Below are positions 1 to 11,199 of a stretch of 64,000 bases of DNA, piece after piece. A program made the translations under genes and the position numbers. The DNA is from Tachypleus tridentatus (taxonomy: Eukaryota; Arthropoda; Merostomata; Xiphosura; Limulidae): positions 144,204,127-144,268,126 of the forward strand of contig NC_134833.1 in NCBI RefSeq assembly GCF_004210375.1. Direction: 5' to 3'. Positions within the stretch are counted from its first letter, which is position 1; each line of letters starts with the position of its first letter. The notes beneath the pieces were generated by a model that saw only the letters and a list, made by a program, of their open reading frames with translations, ran no database searches and had not been told where the DNA came from.

Positions 1-236
1 CAGACATACCAGTGTGGCACGAGGGTGGGGGTGGGCAGAAGAAATATGATTAACAAATCAGTAATTTCTTAAGATTTATTTACATAACGGGTTTTTTGGT
101 ATTCTTTCGAAACAGCTTCTAGGGAAAACTGACACTTTCATGTTGTGAAATTCTTGAACTGTGGTAGATTCATTTTCTTTAGCAAATGAGCCTTCTTTAA
201 CGACTTAATCAAGTTTAGCAGCAGAACACTTGACTA

Positions 237-657
237 CACTATGTAATACAAACTTTGTTTTTAATTGCTTATGTTGTAAAAGTACGGGAAATGGCCATTA
301 TTTCCTTCAAACTTTGCTTCTGTGACCTGGATAATGAAATTTAGAAATTAACCTATTTTCTACCTAAAAACAGGAAAATTCCACATTTTCATTTACATAA
401 GCTCTGAATAAAATGACATATGAATCAAGATTTACATGTATTTATACTAAAGTTATACAAAAATGTTTAGAAGTGAGTAGTTTTTCGAGATTTGCGACTG
501 TAATGTAAATCACTTTCACGTGTCAGCCTCCAAATATAGTATCCCATTATGTTTTCGTTATACATTCCCAGGTCACAAAAGCAAAGTTTGAAGAGAAAAA
601 ATAGGTCTTTCCCATTTACTATAAACGCCACAGTTTGAACAAATTATCTTCATAAGC
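237..657 (-). mobile_element. MITE-like derivative of the 40 kb TIR element
   Basis: Inverted termini of about 80 bp face each other; the shared core, CTTTGCTTYTGTGACCTGG, lies at about 310-330 and inverted at about 571-590. Between them, read on the minus strand, are the last ~35 codons of the zinc-finger ORF found at 40465-41490 (YNENIMGYYIW... ending KTTHF-stop) and its 3' UTR. The same palindromic-ended block is present at 41367-41660. I infer an internal-deletion derivative of the larger element. The outer boundaries are approximate and no target duplication was identified. Confidence 0.6.
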
Positions 658-690
658 TGCAGCAGTGAATTGTTGAATTCCTTGTTCGAA

Positions 691-1334
691 ACAGATTGGA
701 GGCACAAGAACTTTCTAATTCCAACTGTTTGTGTGTGCGTGATAGTCTATTTCCAGGCTAATGTAGCCCTTTGTTTATAACGTAATTTACATAAATGTTT
801 TTGTTAAATAACAACAGAAAGTAATCAACTATTCAGAATATGTTTGAAACCAGCATGTCATATGAATCATCTAACGTGCTCTTTTGACAAACCAGTTTAA
901 GCTGATTACAATATATACTGACCCTTTAAAAATAGTTTGATAAAAACCTGCGTGTATTTATTCTCTCTGCCGTTCTAACATTATAACTTTCTTTATTTGC
1001 TTTATTTCGCATTGAGCAAACAAGAACCAATAAAAGTAACAAATCTCAGTAAATAAAAGTTAATTTATTTTTATGCACTTCCAAAAAATAATAGACAGTA
1101 ATATCACTATATTACTGCCATTTCTAGGTCGTGTATAATTCTTCACGGTCGCGATATCAAAAAACGCTAACAGTGTTTAAAATTCGTGATGACGAGAAAA
1201 CCACTTAAAGTGAAAATGTATCTCAAGACGGTTGGATTGGGTATTACAACTTTTTTTTTTTTTTTAATAAAGCAGAAAACAACGTTTTGATATTCTTAGG
1301 TCATGTTCAGGTTAACCTGTATCTTGAGACACGT
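691..1334. other. AT-rich intergenic, nothing recognised
   Basis: There is no coding signal, repeat or RNA gene I can name; the only notable feature is a poly-T run at about 1251-1265. Confidence 0.5.
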
Positions 1335-1611
1335 TTGTTTGTTTGTTTTGTTTTGTTTTTTGAATTTTGCACAAAGCTACTCAAGGGCTATCTGTGCTAG
1401 CCGTCCCTTATTTAGCAGTGTAAGACTAGAGGGAAGGCAACTAGTCATCACTACCCACCGCCAACTCTTGGGCTACTCTTTTACCAACGAATAGTGGGAT
1501 TGACCGTTACATTATAACGCCCCCACGGCTGAAAGGGCGAGCATGTTTGGCGCGACGGGGATGCGAACCCGCGACCCTCAGATTACGAGTCGCACGCCTT
1601 AACGCGCTTGA
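1335..1611 (-). repeat. tRNA-derived SINE, family A
   Basis: Minus-strand copy, reading from a GTTTG tail to the tRNA-like head. It carries the family body (GCACAAAGCTACTC, the TTTACCAACGAATAGTGGGAT block) and the B box GCGGGTTCGCATCCCCGTC. The extreme head (GGCCCGGCATGGCC) is missing. The consensus head resembles tRNA-Thr with a CTCGTAA anticodon loop, and the tail probably lets it use a LINE for mobilisation. Confidence 0.85.
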
Positions 1612-1857
1612 GACACAGTGTTTAAAGTTTCCCCGATATGTAGAAAAGGAAAGAACATAAACAAGGTATATATTTGTTCTCTCTTCATATCTAGCTTTCC
1701 ATGTAGTTATAGAACTTTATTATATTCCTTGGGGGAAACAAAAATTATTTTCACAATATCAAGTCCATTTCTGTACAATACACCTCTTATTGAGGTTATT
1801 TTTCTGCCGCCAGGTAGCCCAGCTAGTTTTGCCTTCATGAAAAGAGCAGAAACATTG

Positions 1858-2139
1858 TTTGTTTGTTTGTTTTTTGGAATTTCGCACAAAGCTACTCGAG
1901 GGCTATCTGTGCTAGCCGTCCCTAATTTAGCAGTGTAAGACTAGAGGGAAGGCAGCTAGTCATCACCACCCAGCGCCAACTCTTGGGCTACTCTTTTACC
2001 AACGAATAGTGGGATTGACCGTCACATTATAACACCCCCAAGGCTGGGAGGGCGAGCATGTTTGGCGCGACTCGGGCGCGAACCCGCGACCCTCAGATTA
2101 CGAAGTGCACGCCTTAACGCGCGAGGCCATGCTGGGCCC
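1858..2139 (-). repeat. tRNA-derived SINE, family A
   Basis: Complete minus-strand copy from the GTTTGTTTG tail to GGCCATGCTGGGCCC at the tRNA head, about 500 bp from the copy at 1335 in the same orientation. The B box region has the variant GACTCGGGCGCGAACCCGCG, shared with the copy at 43688, which suggests a subfamily. Confidence 0.85.
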
Positions 2140-2718
2140 TGAGAGCAGAAACAAGTATAACCTTGAATACAGACAAGATGTGTTGTTGAATTTATAGATA
2201 TGTTTATCTTAAAACCTGTTCGAAATACTAACCTTTAGCGGCGAAATCATGAGGCATTTTGTCAGCATGGTAACACTTTTACAGCAACAAAACTCAATAG
2301 TGTCTTTTAGTGTGATCCTAAATGGATGTTCATACTTCATCTCTCATTAATCCTATTTCCCTGTTGAATGTCTCTATGCCTATTTTATTGTATTTCTGAT
2401 TATAATATAACACATTTCTGAGAATTAATTTTTACCCTAGCAACGGTTAGCTGTTTTGATAAAAGTTCTTTAAATCAAAATATTCACATAATTCTGTACG
2501 ATCTACCTCAAAACGTATTTTTTCTATATGCAGTTTCAAGTGTGATTTATTTTTTTTATATATCTAGTATGTTATTATTTGTTAAAAACGTAACCGAAAA
2601 ACTTCGCCTAAACACGGTTCTGAGAAATAGGGCCTATTCCACGCTGAACACGTACTTTATAGGGGTGGAGTAAGCGTGTATACATTCTCACTCGCGCTGT
2701 GTCACACCACATAATGAG
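2140..2718. other. Upstream region of fucosyltransferase copy 1
   Basis: AT-rich sequence with no recognisable repeat. It should contain the promoter of the gene at 2719, but I see no clear TATA or initiator. The sequence just upstream of the ATG is not similar to that upstream of copy 3, so homology between these copies begins near the start codon. Confidence 0.4.
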
Positions 2719-3861
2719 ATGCGCGCTGCAGTGGGCGTAGGCTTAGTGGTTTTGCTGTTGCTTCTATCACTAAGCAGTTTGTTGTTCAGTTCAAAATGGA
2801 CATATTTAGATAAACATTTCTTTCATTCGATCAGTTCCAATGATACGAATATATCTATAAAGTTTTTAACAACGAAACCTGAAAAAGTGATCTTATTGTG
2901 GACACCATACTTCAGCAGCCAAGAATGGGAAAGGATTTCGTTAAAAAATATGAACTGTTCCTTCAGTCAGTGTAAAATAACCAGAGACCGAAACCATTTT
3001 ACTTATAGTGATCTTGTGGTTTTTCACTGGAGAGATATCAATGTACATGACCTCCCATCCACTCATCTACCCTTTCAGCGATGGGCTCTGTTTAATTTGG
3101 AGTCTCCCCTTCACACATCTGCCGCAGTTCTCAGGGCTTTAGGAGATAATATTAATTGGACGGTAACCTACCGTACTGATTCTGATGTTTTTGTTCCGTA
3201 TGGAAAACTCATCCCCAAGAATATGACTGGAGTCATTAGTGGTCAGAATACTCGGGATGATCAGAATATTTCAAATAATAACTTGGTTGTGTGGCTAGTG
3301 AGTAATTGTAAAACCATATCTAATAGAGAGAAGTTTGTTGAACAGCTAAAACGGTTTATATCAGTCGACGTGTACGGAAAGTGTTATGGAAACAGGTGTT
3401 ACCCAATCATTCCTCAGGAAGGGTGTTACAAAAAGTTAGCACAGAGTTACAAGTTTTATTTGTCGTTTGAAAACTCAATCTGCAAGGATTATACTACGGA
3501 GAAATTGTTTATGGCTTTAAACGTGGGTCTGATACCTGTGGTGTTTGGTGGTGCGAATTACAGTTCGTTTTTACCTCCAAACTCATACATCGATGCTCTG
3601 AATTTTTCTTCTCCAAGTAACCTAGCAAACTACTTACTAACCGTCTCAAAAAGTAAGCAACTAATCCACAGCTATCACGAGTGGAGGAAACTGTTCGACG
3701 TTGAATCAATGTCTTTTCATTGGTTTTGTGACTTGTGTGAAAAGCTCTATACTGAACCAAGTGAAAGACGTTTTTTTCATAAATTTCAAGAACTAAATAG
3801 TTGGTGGTTTGATGAGGCAAAGTGTAAAAAATGGGTGAATAACACCGTAACATTATTTTAA
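2719..3861 (+). CDS. Alpha-1,3-fucosyltransferase (GT10), copy 1
   Basis: An intact intronless ORF of 380 residues predicts a type II Golgi glycosyltransferase that moves fucose from GDP-fucose onto a GlcNAc in alpha-1,3 linkage. Residues about 5-24 form the membrane anchor and about 25-55 a short stem with NDT and NIS glycosylation sites. The catalytic domain starts at KVILLWTPYF (residue 56). GT10 hallmarks are LFNLESP, TYRTDSDVFVPYG, the VDVYGKC segment, and the donor-binding motif FYLSFENSICKDYTTEKL at about 246-263. A CDLC pair lies near the C-terminus. The length fits small arthropod FucT-C-like enzymes. The ATG aligns with the internal start of copy 3. The catalytic domain differs from copy 2 by 16 residues and from copy 3 by about 13. 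Acceptor specificity cannot be read from the sequence. Confidence 0.93.
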   Translation: MRAAVGVGLVVLLLLLSLSSLLFSSKWTYLDKHFFHSISSNDTNISIKFLTTKPEKVILLWTPYFSSQEWERISLKNMNCSFSQCKITRDRNHFTYSDLVVFHWRDINVHDLPSTHLPFQRWALFNLESPLHTSAAVLRALGDNINWTVTYRTDSDVFVPYGKLIPKNMTGVISGQNTRDDQNISNNNLVVWLVSNCKTISNREKFVEQLKRFISVDVYGKCYGNRCYPIIPQEGCYKKLAQSYKFYLSFENSICKDYTTEKLFMALNVGLIPVVFGGANYSSFLPPNSYIDALNFSSPSNLANYLLTVSKSKQLIHSYHEWRKLFDVESMSFHWFCDLCEKLYTEPSERRFFHKFQELNSWWFDEAKCKKWVNNTVTLF

Positions 3862-4990
3862 AGTACCCCAAAGTTCGTTATTCATTTGGTAAGCCTAAAT
3901 AAGTATAGCCATTTACATTGGAACTAGAGTTTCGGTAAGTTTGAATATTTATATTGAAGCTAGTATAAAATGTTAACATGAATTACGACAGTGGATCATT
4001 GTAGAAATCGCCTATTTATTCTTTTTTATTATTAACATTTGTCTGTCAGCCTACAATAATACTGGCTGTGAGTGTTATAATAACACCTGATAATATAGCT
4101 AAACACATCATCGTACAATGTTTAAAGTGGTTTCTAAGTTTATTTGACGACCTAGCAAGTAACTGCTTTATATCCGTTGACAAATGTAGATAATTGCATG
4201 TTGATATGGCAGACATGAGAAATGTACCATCGTGATTATTAAAATTTTTCAACTGTATGATATGTCAGTATCATTTGTTTAGTTAAAAGATTTCTGTCAT
4301 TTTAGATATGATGCTACTAACAGGATCATGGGATTTTTTAAACTACTGCATGATCGCGTTTGGCCAACATTTGGGCTATCTCCAACAACAGGAATCTTTA
4401 AGCCACAGTTTGAAAGATTGTACCAAGTTTAGTTTCAAGTATTTTCTCAGTGATCGCCGTAATGATTGACGGTAGGTGTTATATTATAGCCAACAATACG
4501 TAAATGCAAGTTTATTGATGCTGTATATAGGACAGCCATCTTCTAGGAGAGTTTACGCAGCGTCATGTCAAACAATTTGCTCCAAATGCAGGTTGCATAA
4601 TCTGAATCAGCTTTAAGTTATTCCATTTTTAACAATAATTAAAACCAAGGGGAAAAAAAACAACGATAAAAACTCATGGAAAGTGAGTCAGGAAAAGTTA
4701 GAAAAAGAAAACCTACAAGAAGTGGGAAAAAATTCATTATTATGATACACATTCAATAATGTGCAACTTAAATGAAGTTTTTGTGCTACTGTGGGCTGGA
4801 GAATACTGTTTAATTTGAGGATTTATTCAATCAATAATTTCAGGTTGGCACTGGCCTTTAAATTAGGTGTGCAGACAGACAAACAGAAACTTCTATATTT
4901 ACAATGCAGAAACGTAGGCTACGCTGGGCATTACGTTGTCATTCAATAAAAGGACACTTATTTTAGAAAAAAAACAAACATTTACCAGAT
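3862..4990. repeat. 3' flank duplicated (inverted) at 27251-28397
   Basis: The DNA downstream of fucosyltransferase copy 1 reappears in reverse complement downstream of copy 2. Landmarks are the AGGATCATGGGATTTTTTAA segment, a conserved but probably non-coding 68-codon ORF (4046-4252, matching 28006-28212 with three amino-acid changes), and the AACGTAGGCTACGCTGGGCA segment near 4912. Identity by eye is in the high nineties percent, so the duplicated unit is gene plus ~1.1 kb of 3' flank. The match ends at about 4990, where the partner joins the truncated copy at 27251. Confidence 0.85.
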
Positions 4991-5094
4991 TATTGTGTAA
5001 AACAGTTAAATGAAACAGGAACAAATAATAACTGAAGTAAGATAGAACGTAAGCCGAAATACAAAGGAACAAAATCCAGTTTGGACAAGTGCAG

Positions 5095-5375
5095 CTCTTA
5101 TACACGTAATATTACTGCAAACGACACATCTGTAGCAGTGATACGCGTAATGTTACTCTAAAAAGATATATTTGTATCACTTGTATGCGTGATGTTGCTT
5201 ACTATAAAAGGCATACCGGTTCCATTTGTACACGTAATGCCACTTTAAAAGACGTATCTATAACACTTATACACGTAATGTCAATCTTAAAGATATATTT
5301 ATAACACTTGTACACGTAATGCACACTCTAAGAAACACACGTGTAACATTTGCACACGTAATACCGCTCCATCAA
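5095..5375 (+). repeat. Degenerate 41 bp tandem repeat, 7 units
   Basis: The motif CACGTAATG and close variants recur at about 5103, 5144, 5186, 5231, 5272, 5313 and 5354, a spacing of 41-45 bp, with an AAAGATATATTT-like segment between. It is an old minisatellite just past the end of the duplicated flank. Confidence 0.75.
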
Positions 5376-5399
5376 ATACTTTCAGGTGTTCGTGTGATG

Positions 5400-5784
5400 T
5401 TCTTGCTTAGAAAGGACTATGAACCGTCAGCTACAACTGACGCAATAATAACCACGTCCTTCGTAACCAGTCCCTAAACAAGAAATTACACCCTAAGGAA
5501 AAGTTACTCAAGTACAAGACAATATCTTATTCTCAGAAAATATTGTAAATGAAAAAAAAAAATCTCTGTTGCGAAATACAATATTTATTAGTCAGAAGAG
5601 GGCTAAAAAAAAAGAAGGAAAGAACAGTCACTTGCTAATAAGTAGTTGCATACGCTAAGCCTTGTTAAGTATTAAAGAAAAAAAACGAGAGAGTCTCGAG
5701 AACTGGTTTCATATTTATCCACTCCGACCATGAACTTTAACTGGTTAAGGTGCTAAAAGTACCAGCAGTAAATGCGCCAAACGT
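5400..5784. other. Intergenic, nothing recognised
   Basis: There are A-rich runs and no coding or repeat signature. Confidence 0.4.
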
Positions 5785-5910
5785 AACCTGTTGTTGTCTT
5801 GAATTAAGCATAAAGCTACACGATGGACTATCTGTGTTTTGCTCACCACGGTTATCGAAACCCGGTTTTTAGTGTTATAAGTCAGCAGACATACCGCTGA
5901 CCCAATTGGG
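5785..5910 (-). repeat. Short tRNA-derived SINE, family B
   Basis: Minus-strand copy of a ~120 bp SINE, reading AAGCATAAAGCTACACGATG, then the TATCGAAACCCGG B-box complement, then the tRNA-like head. It is distinct from family A, although both tails contain the AAAGCTAC core. Confidence 0.75.
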
Positions 5911-5937
5911 GTCTGAATAATTAATAAATAAATAGTA

Positions 5938-6605
5938 CAGTATACCCTCACCTGTTCGCGGTTCCCCATTCGCGGCCCCGCATATTCGAGGGTTAGGCTC
6001 TTAACCCTATCGCATCGTATGCCGGTATACCGGGCTAACGTCATAAAAACGAATGCTCGGTAAACCGGGTTTTTGTAGGTCATAGAGACTTAAAGCGCTT
6101 TTCGAGGGTATGTCTGTATTTACTCCCTCAAGCAGTTTTATCGATTGACGTCTTTATCGAACAATTATTACTGAATTGTACTGTACTGTATTATTATTAC
6201 CTGAACTGTGCGTACTGTATTTATCTGTCTAAGTTTGCCTTTAAATTTGTTCCACTTTCTGTCAATTCTAATACATGTGTTGTACGCATAGAAAATGACT
6301 TTACGGTACAGTAGTACAGTATGGGTAACTATACTATGCGGTGTTACTGTCCTCCTGTACTTACGTTTCTTTTTGATTAAAATATTGTTGCAGTACAAAA
6401 TTAAAATGTGTTTACATTATCATTACTACATTAGTGAAATACATGACTGCATGCAATATTACTACATTATTACTGTATTAATGAGTAAGAGTGTCTTGGA
6501 AGCATTTAGTAACGTATATAATCTCATACGTAGAAGTTTTAAAACTGCATCCAATATTCACGGGGGTTAAAGAACGTAACCCCCGCGAATAGCGAGGGAA
6601 TACTG
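5938..6605. mobile_element. pogo/Tc1-mariner-type MITE with TIRs and TA target duplication
   Basis: The 668 bp element begins CAGTATACCCTC and ends GAGGGAATACTG, with TA on both sides (5936-5937 and 6606-6607). The terminal inverted repeats run about 30 bp (TATTCGCGGGGGTT at the right end, a decayed match at the left). CAG...CTG ends and a TA duplication are typical of pogo/Tigger-type elements. No transposase is encoded, so it is non-autonomous. Confidence 0.8.
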
Positions 6606-6607
6606 TA

Positions 6608-7345
6608 AAGAGAAAGAATGCAGTTTTAACAAATAATTTTTAAAGCAGAAATAGATGTCATTTTCATGATAAACAGGTTCAGTTTTGACGTAAAGCGACT
6701 CACGCAGCCGGCGGTTTTCAAACGTTTGGTTTAATCTAATAAATAGATATTTTTCTTGGCAACCAAGTCACCGTTGTTGGGAACAAGAAAATGTTAAGCT
6801 TTGTTGTTTTACAATTACAGTGACCTCTGGTAAAAAATACATGTGATTAATATTAAAGCATTTTATTTTCTACAATTACAGTAAAAATCTGCACAAAACT
6901 TGGGAGGTGTTATAATTAAGCGCTTGCGCAAAACAGTGCAGTAAATTGTAATAAAAAGATTTACACTGCTACCTCAGCTGCAATAAAAACGAGGCATAAA
7001 ATAATTGAAATAATACTGTCCTATCTCTTTGTGTCGCTGTTTTTATTACTCTCGAAACCTTACCCACAATTGTGAGAGCTGCGTTTTCAACACGTTAAAC
7101 TGCATTATATGAAATTATATAAAACAGGTTTTCCTGCGTCAAATAACGATGCAAAACATAGCCTAGCGATTAGCGTTGCAAGGTTATGATTTCGGTTCGT
7201 GTCTTATTAACGCAAAAACGAACTCTGCATTTTGAGTTCATAGTTACGCTATTTTTTTAATTTTTTAACTTAAATGTGTGAGAGAATTTTCTTAGTTTAA
7301 ATGTGAAATGAATATTTTTAACTCCACTAGTGGCAAATTTTGGAG
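6608..7345. other. Intergenic, possible weak SINE-like fragment
   Basis: Mostly AT-rich. About 7150-7215 has a weak tRNA-like string (TAGCGATTAGCGTTGCAAGG then TTTCGGTTCGTGTC) that could be a decayed SINE head. Confidence 0.3.
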
Positions 7346-7349
7346 ATTG

Positions 7350-7425
7350 CGACTCCGTATCCGTAGTGGACAGAGCACAAATAGCCCAGTGTGTAGCCTT
7401 GTGCAGAGTCAAATTAAGGCGTGGG
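7350..7425 (+). repeat. SINE family B fragment
   Basis: GGACAGAGCACAAATAGCCC and the following AGCCTTGTGC match the body of family B. The tRNA head is degraded. Confidence 0.6.
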
Positions 7426-7589
7426 CTATTGAGGCTGTTTCCCCGGTCTGAATCTAATTCCATATTCTGCCGGTCACACCGTTTCTTATATTATTGTAAC
7501 TTTTTTTCTTAAATATATGATATTTATTAGTGGTGTGTCCACTAGATGTCACGTTTCGCGTTCGACTTGCGAACTCAAAGTACGAGTGC

Positions 7590-7772
7590 TCTAATATATA
7601 TGTAAAAACGGCTCGTTTGGGTTGAGAAAATATTTTACGTAGAGGAGCGAACAACGTTTCGACCTTCGGTGATTGTTTGTAACCTGACGATGACCAAAGG
7701 TCGAAACGTTGTTCGCTCCTCTATGTAAAACATTTTCTCAACCCAAACGAGGTGTTTTTACACATATATATG
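7590..7772. mobile_element. Penelope-type terminal palindrome
   Basis: An almost perfect inverted repeat. The left arm reads TGTAAAAACGGCTCGTTTGG...GAACAACGTTTCGACCTTCGG. The right arm is its reverse complement and reaches the CATATATATG at 7772. The arms match the termini of the Penelope-like fragment at 46108-46560. No coding sequence lies between them, so this is a terminal-repeat-only relic. Confidence 0.65.
7680..7714 (+). ncRNA. Hammerhead-ribozyme-like motif (Penelope type)
   Basis: CTGACGA (7684-7690) is followed by a small hairpin, GACC-AAA-GGTC, then GAAAC, then GTT with GTTC after it. This fits the CUGANGA / stem II / GAAA / NUH hammerhead core with a minimal stem III (ACGU) and predicted cleavage after 7710. 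Stem I pairs three of four bases. One extra U lies before stem II. Penelope-like elements are known to carry such minimal hammerheads; activity here is inferred. Confidence 0.6.
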
Positions 7773-8480
7773 TTCTCTACAAGTGGGTTTTCTCGACATC
7801 ACTGAGTGCTCTAATGGTCGTGTTGCTCGGTTGGTTCTGAACATTGTGCAACCTTCATTTTCGCAAAGCCATGAAATCAATCATCTATTTAAATTAGGAT
7901 TTACTTCATTAAGAGTTTTCAAAGACTTATATGTTACTGTTAACTCTGTTTTCCATAGGTTTAGCAGTTTTACGCCAAAACAGAAACTCAATGAATGTAA
8001 ATACTTTTCGCTAAACACTAAACACCACTTTCATTTAATTTGACAATAACCATCTTACTTTTTTTTTTTTTTTGATAATTAAAACTTACATTGATCATTT
8101 ACATAAAGCCTATCATAGCAAATCTCAAAATTCAAGTGGATTATACCTTTATTATCTGTAATACACATCACCCTGACCATAAAATCACAGGTATCTAGAA
8201 AGAAACTTCCACAAAAATTTTAATAATTGAACTAGTCTCTTCGATAACCAGCATAGAAACCTTAAGTTGTTGGTTAATTAGGGAAATCAACCAAAGTACA
8301 ATTATACTTTATAAAGTAGACTAACAGATAGGTAGATAGCACTGCACAACAATTTTTTGAAAAATTTTTGCTGATTGTGACAGGTGGGTATGCACAAATA
8401 TAGTTTTGGTTTTGCTTCATCACCCAGGAACTCTAAGAAATAGACAGTTAACTGTTTACCGGCAATAACGTGTTTAATCG
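7773..8480. other. AT-rich intergenic, nothing recognised
   Basis: No coding region or named repeat is visible. An 86-codon ORF at 7783-8043 has no recognisable domain and is probably chance. Confidence 0.4.
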
Positions 8481-8489
8481 CGTTTATGT

Positions 8490-8800
8490 TTCTAATACGC
8501 TGTTAAGTTCAACATAATTAATAGTGTTTTGCTCCTGATTTCCGTTTGTATTCAATGTCCGGTGCCTCACATTGCAGTGTCCAACAGTAGTCAGCAAGCA
8601 TTGACGGATTCCAGTTGCTCTGATATCGTTTTTCCATTGTAGCAATGTCCTTGTGAAACTGAATATTTCGATGAAACGGTACGTGATGGACAAATTTGGA
8701 TGTGATTTTCGTGATCAGCAAGCAAAAATCTATAAGGAACACCCAACAGTGTTCAAGAAGCAAAAACTTTGTTGTGCAGTGTAGTTGGTTTGTTTCAGAA
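8490..8800 (-). pseudogene. C-terminal fragment of a zinc-finger repeat-element ORF
   Basis: The minus-strand translation ends with FHKDIATMEKRYQSNWNPSM, LADYCWTL, then a basic tail (YKRKSGAKHY). From memory this is the C-terminus of a multicopy animal protein family that starts with a CxHxPDxFCYVCG zinc-binding motif and contains an HGERFHQDI segment. The ORF at 40465 belongs to a sister subfamily ending NENMMGYYIWGLI. Only the last ~100 codons remain and the upstream part has decayed. The family's function is unknown to me; repeated copies suggest it is carried by mobile DNA. Confidence 0.5.
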
Positions 8801-8829
8801 TTTTGCCGAAACTGCTCGACCGTCTCTAA

Positions 8830-9920
8830 TTTTGAATTTATGTACTAAAGAAATATATTTTTTTGGTTTGTTTTACAGCTAAATAAAATAGGCTTAGTGC
8901 AATAAATTCCAACATATATATACACATACATACATACACACGATAACGTCAGTGCTGTATAATAGTGATGTAGGTTTGGATAAAAACCAAAACATTTAGT
9001 GTCAAATGAAAACAAACCATTCAAAACGAATTTCAACTTTATAAATTTCCAAAGCAAATATTTAAATTAAAAGTCATATATTTTTTCAATGGGAACCATT
9101 GAATGAGGGGATAGGTGTTGGTTGCTTTCACCCCTAATATTTTAACACCCACTGCAATTTATTGTCTGCAGCCAGTTGTGGACATGCTAGTCACTCACGA
9201 AAAGTTTCTTCCCTTGTGGAAGAACGGTATACCTATGGAATAACCAACGTTAAAACCCGTGATTTGATTCCTCTCTGTGTAGATAACAGATAGCCCAATG
9301 TGGCTTTGATGACTTATTTTCTTATTAATATTTCAACTTTTGGTCCCTTTGTAATCTATCCCAAATAACCTGTATTAAAAAAAGTAGATAACATTGAACA
9401 TTGTTTAGTTTTAGCAGAGGACGATTTTGGTAAAAGACCAGCATTTATGTTTCCCATCCTTGTTGCATCAACTGCAAATAGTGTAGTTACATATGTCGTA
9501 TTGAAAGGAATAGTTATTTCCCACCTAAAAATATACTTAACTGCTAGTAACGGTAATGTTTGTTATGAAAAGTATTCAGTGTTAGCAAAGAACTCAAACA
9601 TTTATGGCTATAAAGGATGGGAAATTATCAAATGTTTGTAAACTATCAAAATATAAATATGTTAGAAATAAAATTGTTACTTACGTTTCTATTTTGCGCT
9701 ACTATTTTAAGGACATCCGATATAACAACTTTAAATCTTACTTTCTTATATATAATAGATTATTTATTGAATGAATCTGGCCGGAAGAGCCAACCTCAGG
9801 TAGGTAAGCTTATCTCACTTTGCCTGGCTTATACCTGAATCTGGTTGACAAGATGGAAAAAGGATTGGATCCTGGTTCTTACCGAACTCTCTTTGTTTGC
9901 AACAGTTGCAAACGCTTTCT
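8830..9920. other. AT-rich intergenic with one SINE-B-like scrap
   Basis: About 9255-9320 reads like the body of SINE family B (TTTGATTCCTCTC...AACAGATAGCCCAATGTGGC). Otherwise there is nothing recognisable; the ORFs at 9447-9641 and 9617-9838 show no domain. Confidence 0.4.
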
Positions 9921-9924
9921 TTGT

Positions 9925-9962
9925 TAACCTGAAGATGACCTAAGAAAGTTGAAACATTGTTA
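9925..9962 (+). ncRNA. Degenerate hammerhead-like motif
   Basis: TAAC-CTGAAGA is followed by a weak stem II, then GAAACATT-GTTA. The stem I pairing TAAC/GTTA is complete and differs from the GAAC/GTTC pairing at 46155-46192 by a compensatory change. Stem II has three pairs and stem III is imperfect. Flanking sequence (ATGTACTTTATTTTAATTAC) matches Penelope-type ends only loosely. Confidence 0.45.
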
Positions 9963-10144
9963 TGTACTTTATTTTAATTACAGTTTTATTACATATACCA
10001 GCCTTCTTGAGAATACATAATGTGGCACCTTGCCAAATGCTTTTTGAAAATCCATATACATCAAATATACATCCTTACCTTCATTTAAATAATAAATAAC
10101 CTTTTCAAAGAATGTCAAAATATTTGTAAGGAATAATTTTTATT

Positions 10145-10272
10145 AGCGTTTGTTTGTTTGGAAATAAGCACAAAGCTACACAATGGGCTATTTGTGCTCT
10201 GCCCACCACCGGTATCGAAACCTGGTTTTTAATATTGTAATTCCATAGACATACCGTTGTGCCGCGGGGTCT
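10145..10272 (-). repeat. SINE family B
   Basis: Near-complete minus-strand copy, from GTTTGTTTGG, AAGCACAAAGCTACACAATG and GGTATCGAAACCTGG to the head at CCGTTGTGCCGCGGGGTCT. Confidence 0.8.
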
Positions 10273-10903
10273 ACTTTTCATAGTTTATCCATGCCGACTA
10301 ACCAATAAAATTCTAAACGATATTAAATGACTTAGAAAAGTATCTTTTAATATACTTTCCACAACGTTTCCCACAACTCATATAAGACTATAATAACTAA
10401 GACAATTTATTCACCTCCTTTGAAAAGAAGAGTTACGTTACATAACTCCCAATCCATTCAAGGGCTGACAAAAAACCGTAATGAGTGGTTCACGTATCCA
10501 ATGTTTAACTTAGAATACGGAATAGATCTTAGGGAAGACAACAGAAAAGATGGAAGAACGATACAGTGGTGGAAGCAGGAATCAGATGTACACGGTTGTT
10601 AAGAATAGAAAATACTGTACTGGTCTGACAAAGAGATACATCCAACAAGGGATGAATGCAGCTTAAACAGATAGATGTAGATACCTTACTCCATCTTGAT
10701 GTGCAGACATGTTCAAAACTATGGTGTTGGGGTATTGACAAATAAATTTGAAATTGCCATTTTTCAGATATTTCTGAATTATTGTTAATATTAAGTATTA
10801 TATTTTATTTGCACCTACAGATGTACTAATCGTTATTCCAAAAAAGTCTTTCTTTATGTTTGTTCATAGGAAAGTAGTGACATCATACTTATAAGAACAT
10901 TAG
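10273..10903. other. Intergenic, nothing recognised
   Basis: A 60-codon ORF at 10420 has no recognisable similarity, and no repeat signature is visible. Confidence 0.4.
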
Positions 10904-11030
10904 CCCCCCCGTAGCACAGTGGTACGTCAGCGGACTCACACTGCTAAAAATCGGGTTTCGATTCCCGTGATGAGTAGAGCACAATAGCCCATTGTAGAGC
11001 TTTGTGCCTAATTTCAAACAAACATAAGAC
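10904..11030 (+). repeat. SINE family B, best plus-strand copy
   Basis: The tRNA-like head CCCCCGTAGCACAGTGGTA, B box GGGTTTCGATTCCCG, body GAGCACAATAGCCCATTG and tail AGCTTTGTGCCTAATTTC followed by CAAACAAAC are all present. It is a useful reference for the family in this window. Confidence 0.85.
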
Positions 11031-11199
11031 CATCAATATACTTATCGTGGATCTGTTGGTTTTCTAGAGATAGAAATACCAGGCTCTCTTCCACCTTTCT
11101 TTTAGGAATGATTATTACATTTTTTTTGCACTGAACTTATTGCGCACATGTGAGTGAAACTGCTAAAGCTCAGCAGAGAGATTAGTGTCCAAGTCCTAT

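Noticed and set aside
3509-3871. Antisense ORF in fucosyltransferase copy 1 (also + strand 33806-34006)
   Set aside because: It lies opposite a clear GT10 coding region and is a codon shadow.
4046-4252. 68-residue ORF conserved at 28006-28212
   Set aside because: The flanking DNA is conserved to the same degree, there is no recognisable domain, and conservation is explained by recent duplication.
6168-6570. Overlapping ORFs on both strands inside the MITE
   Set aside because: They have no domain, low-complexity hydrophobic composition, and lie inside a non-autonomous element.
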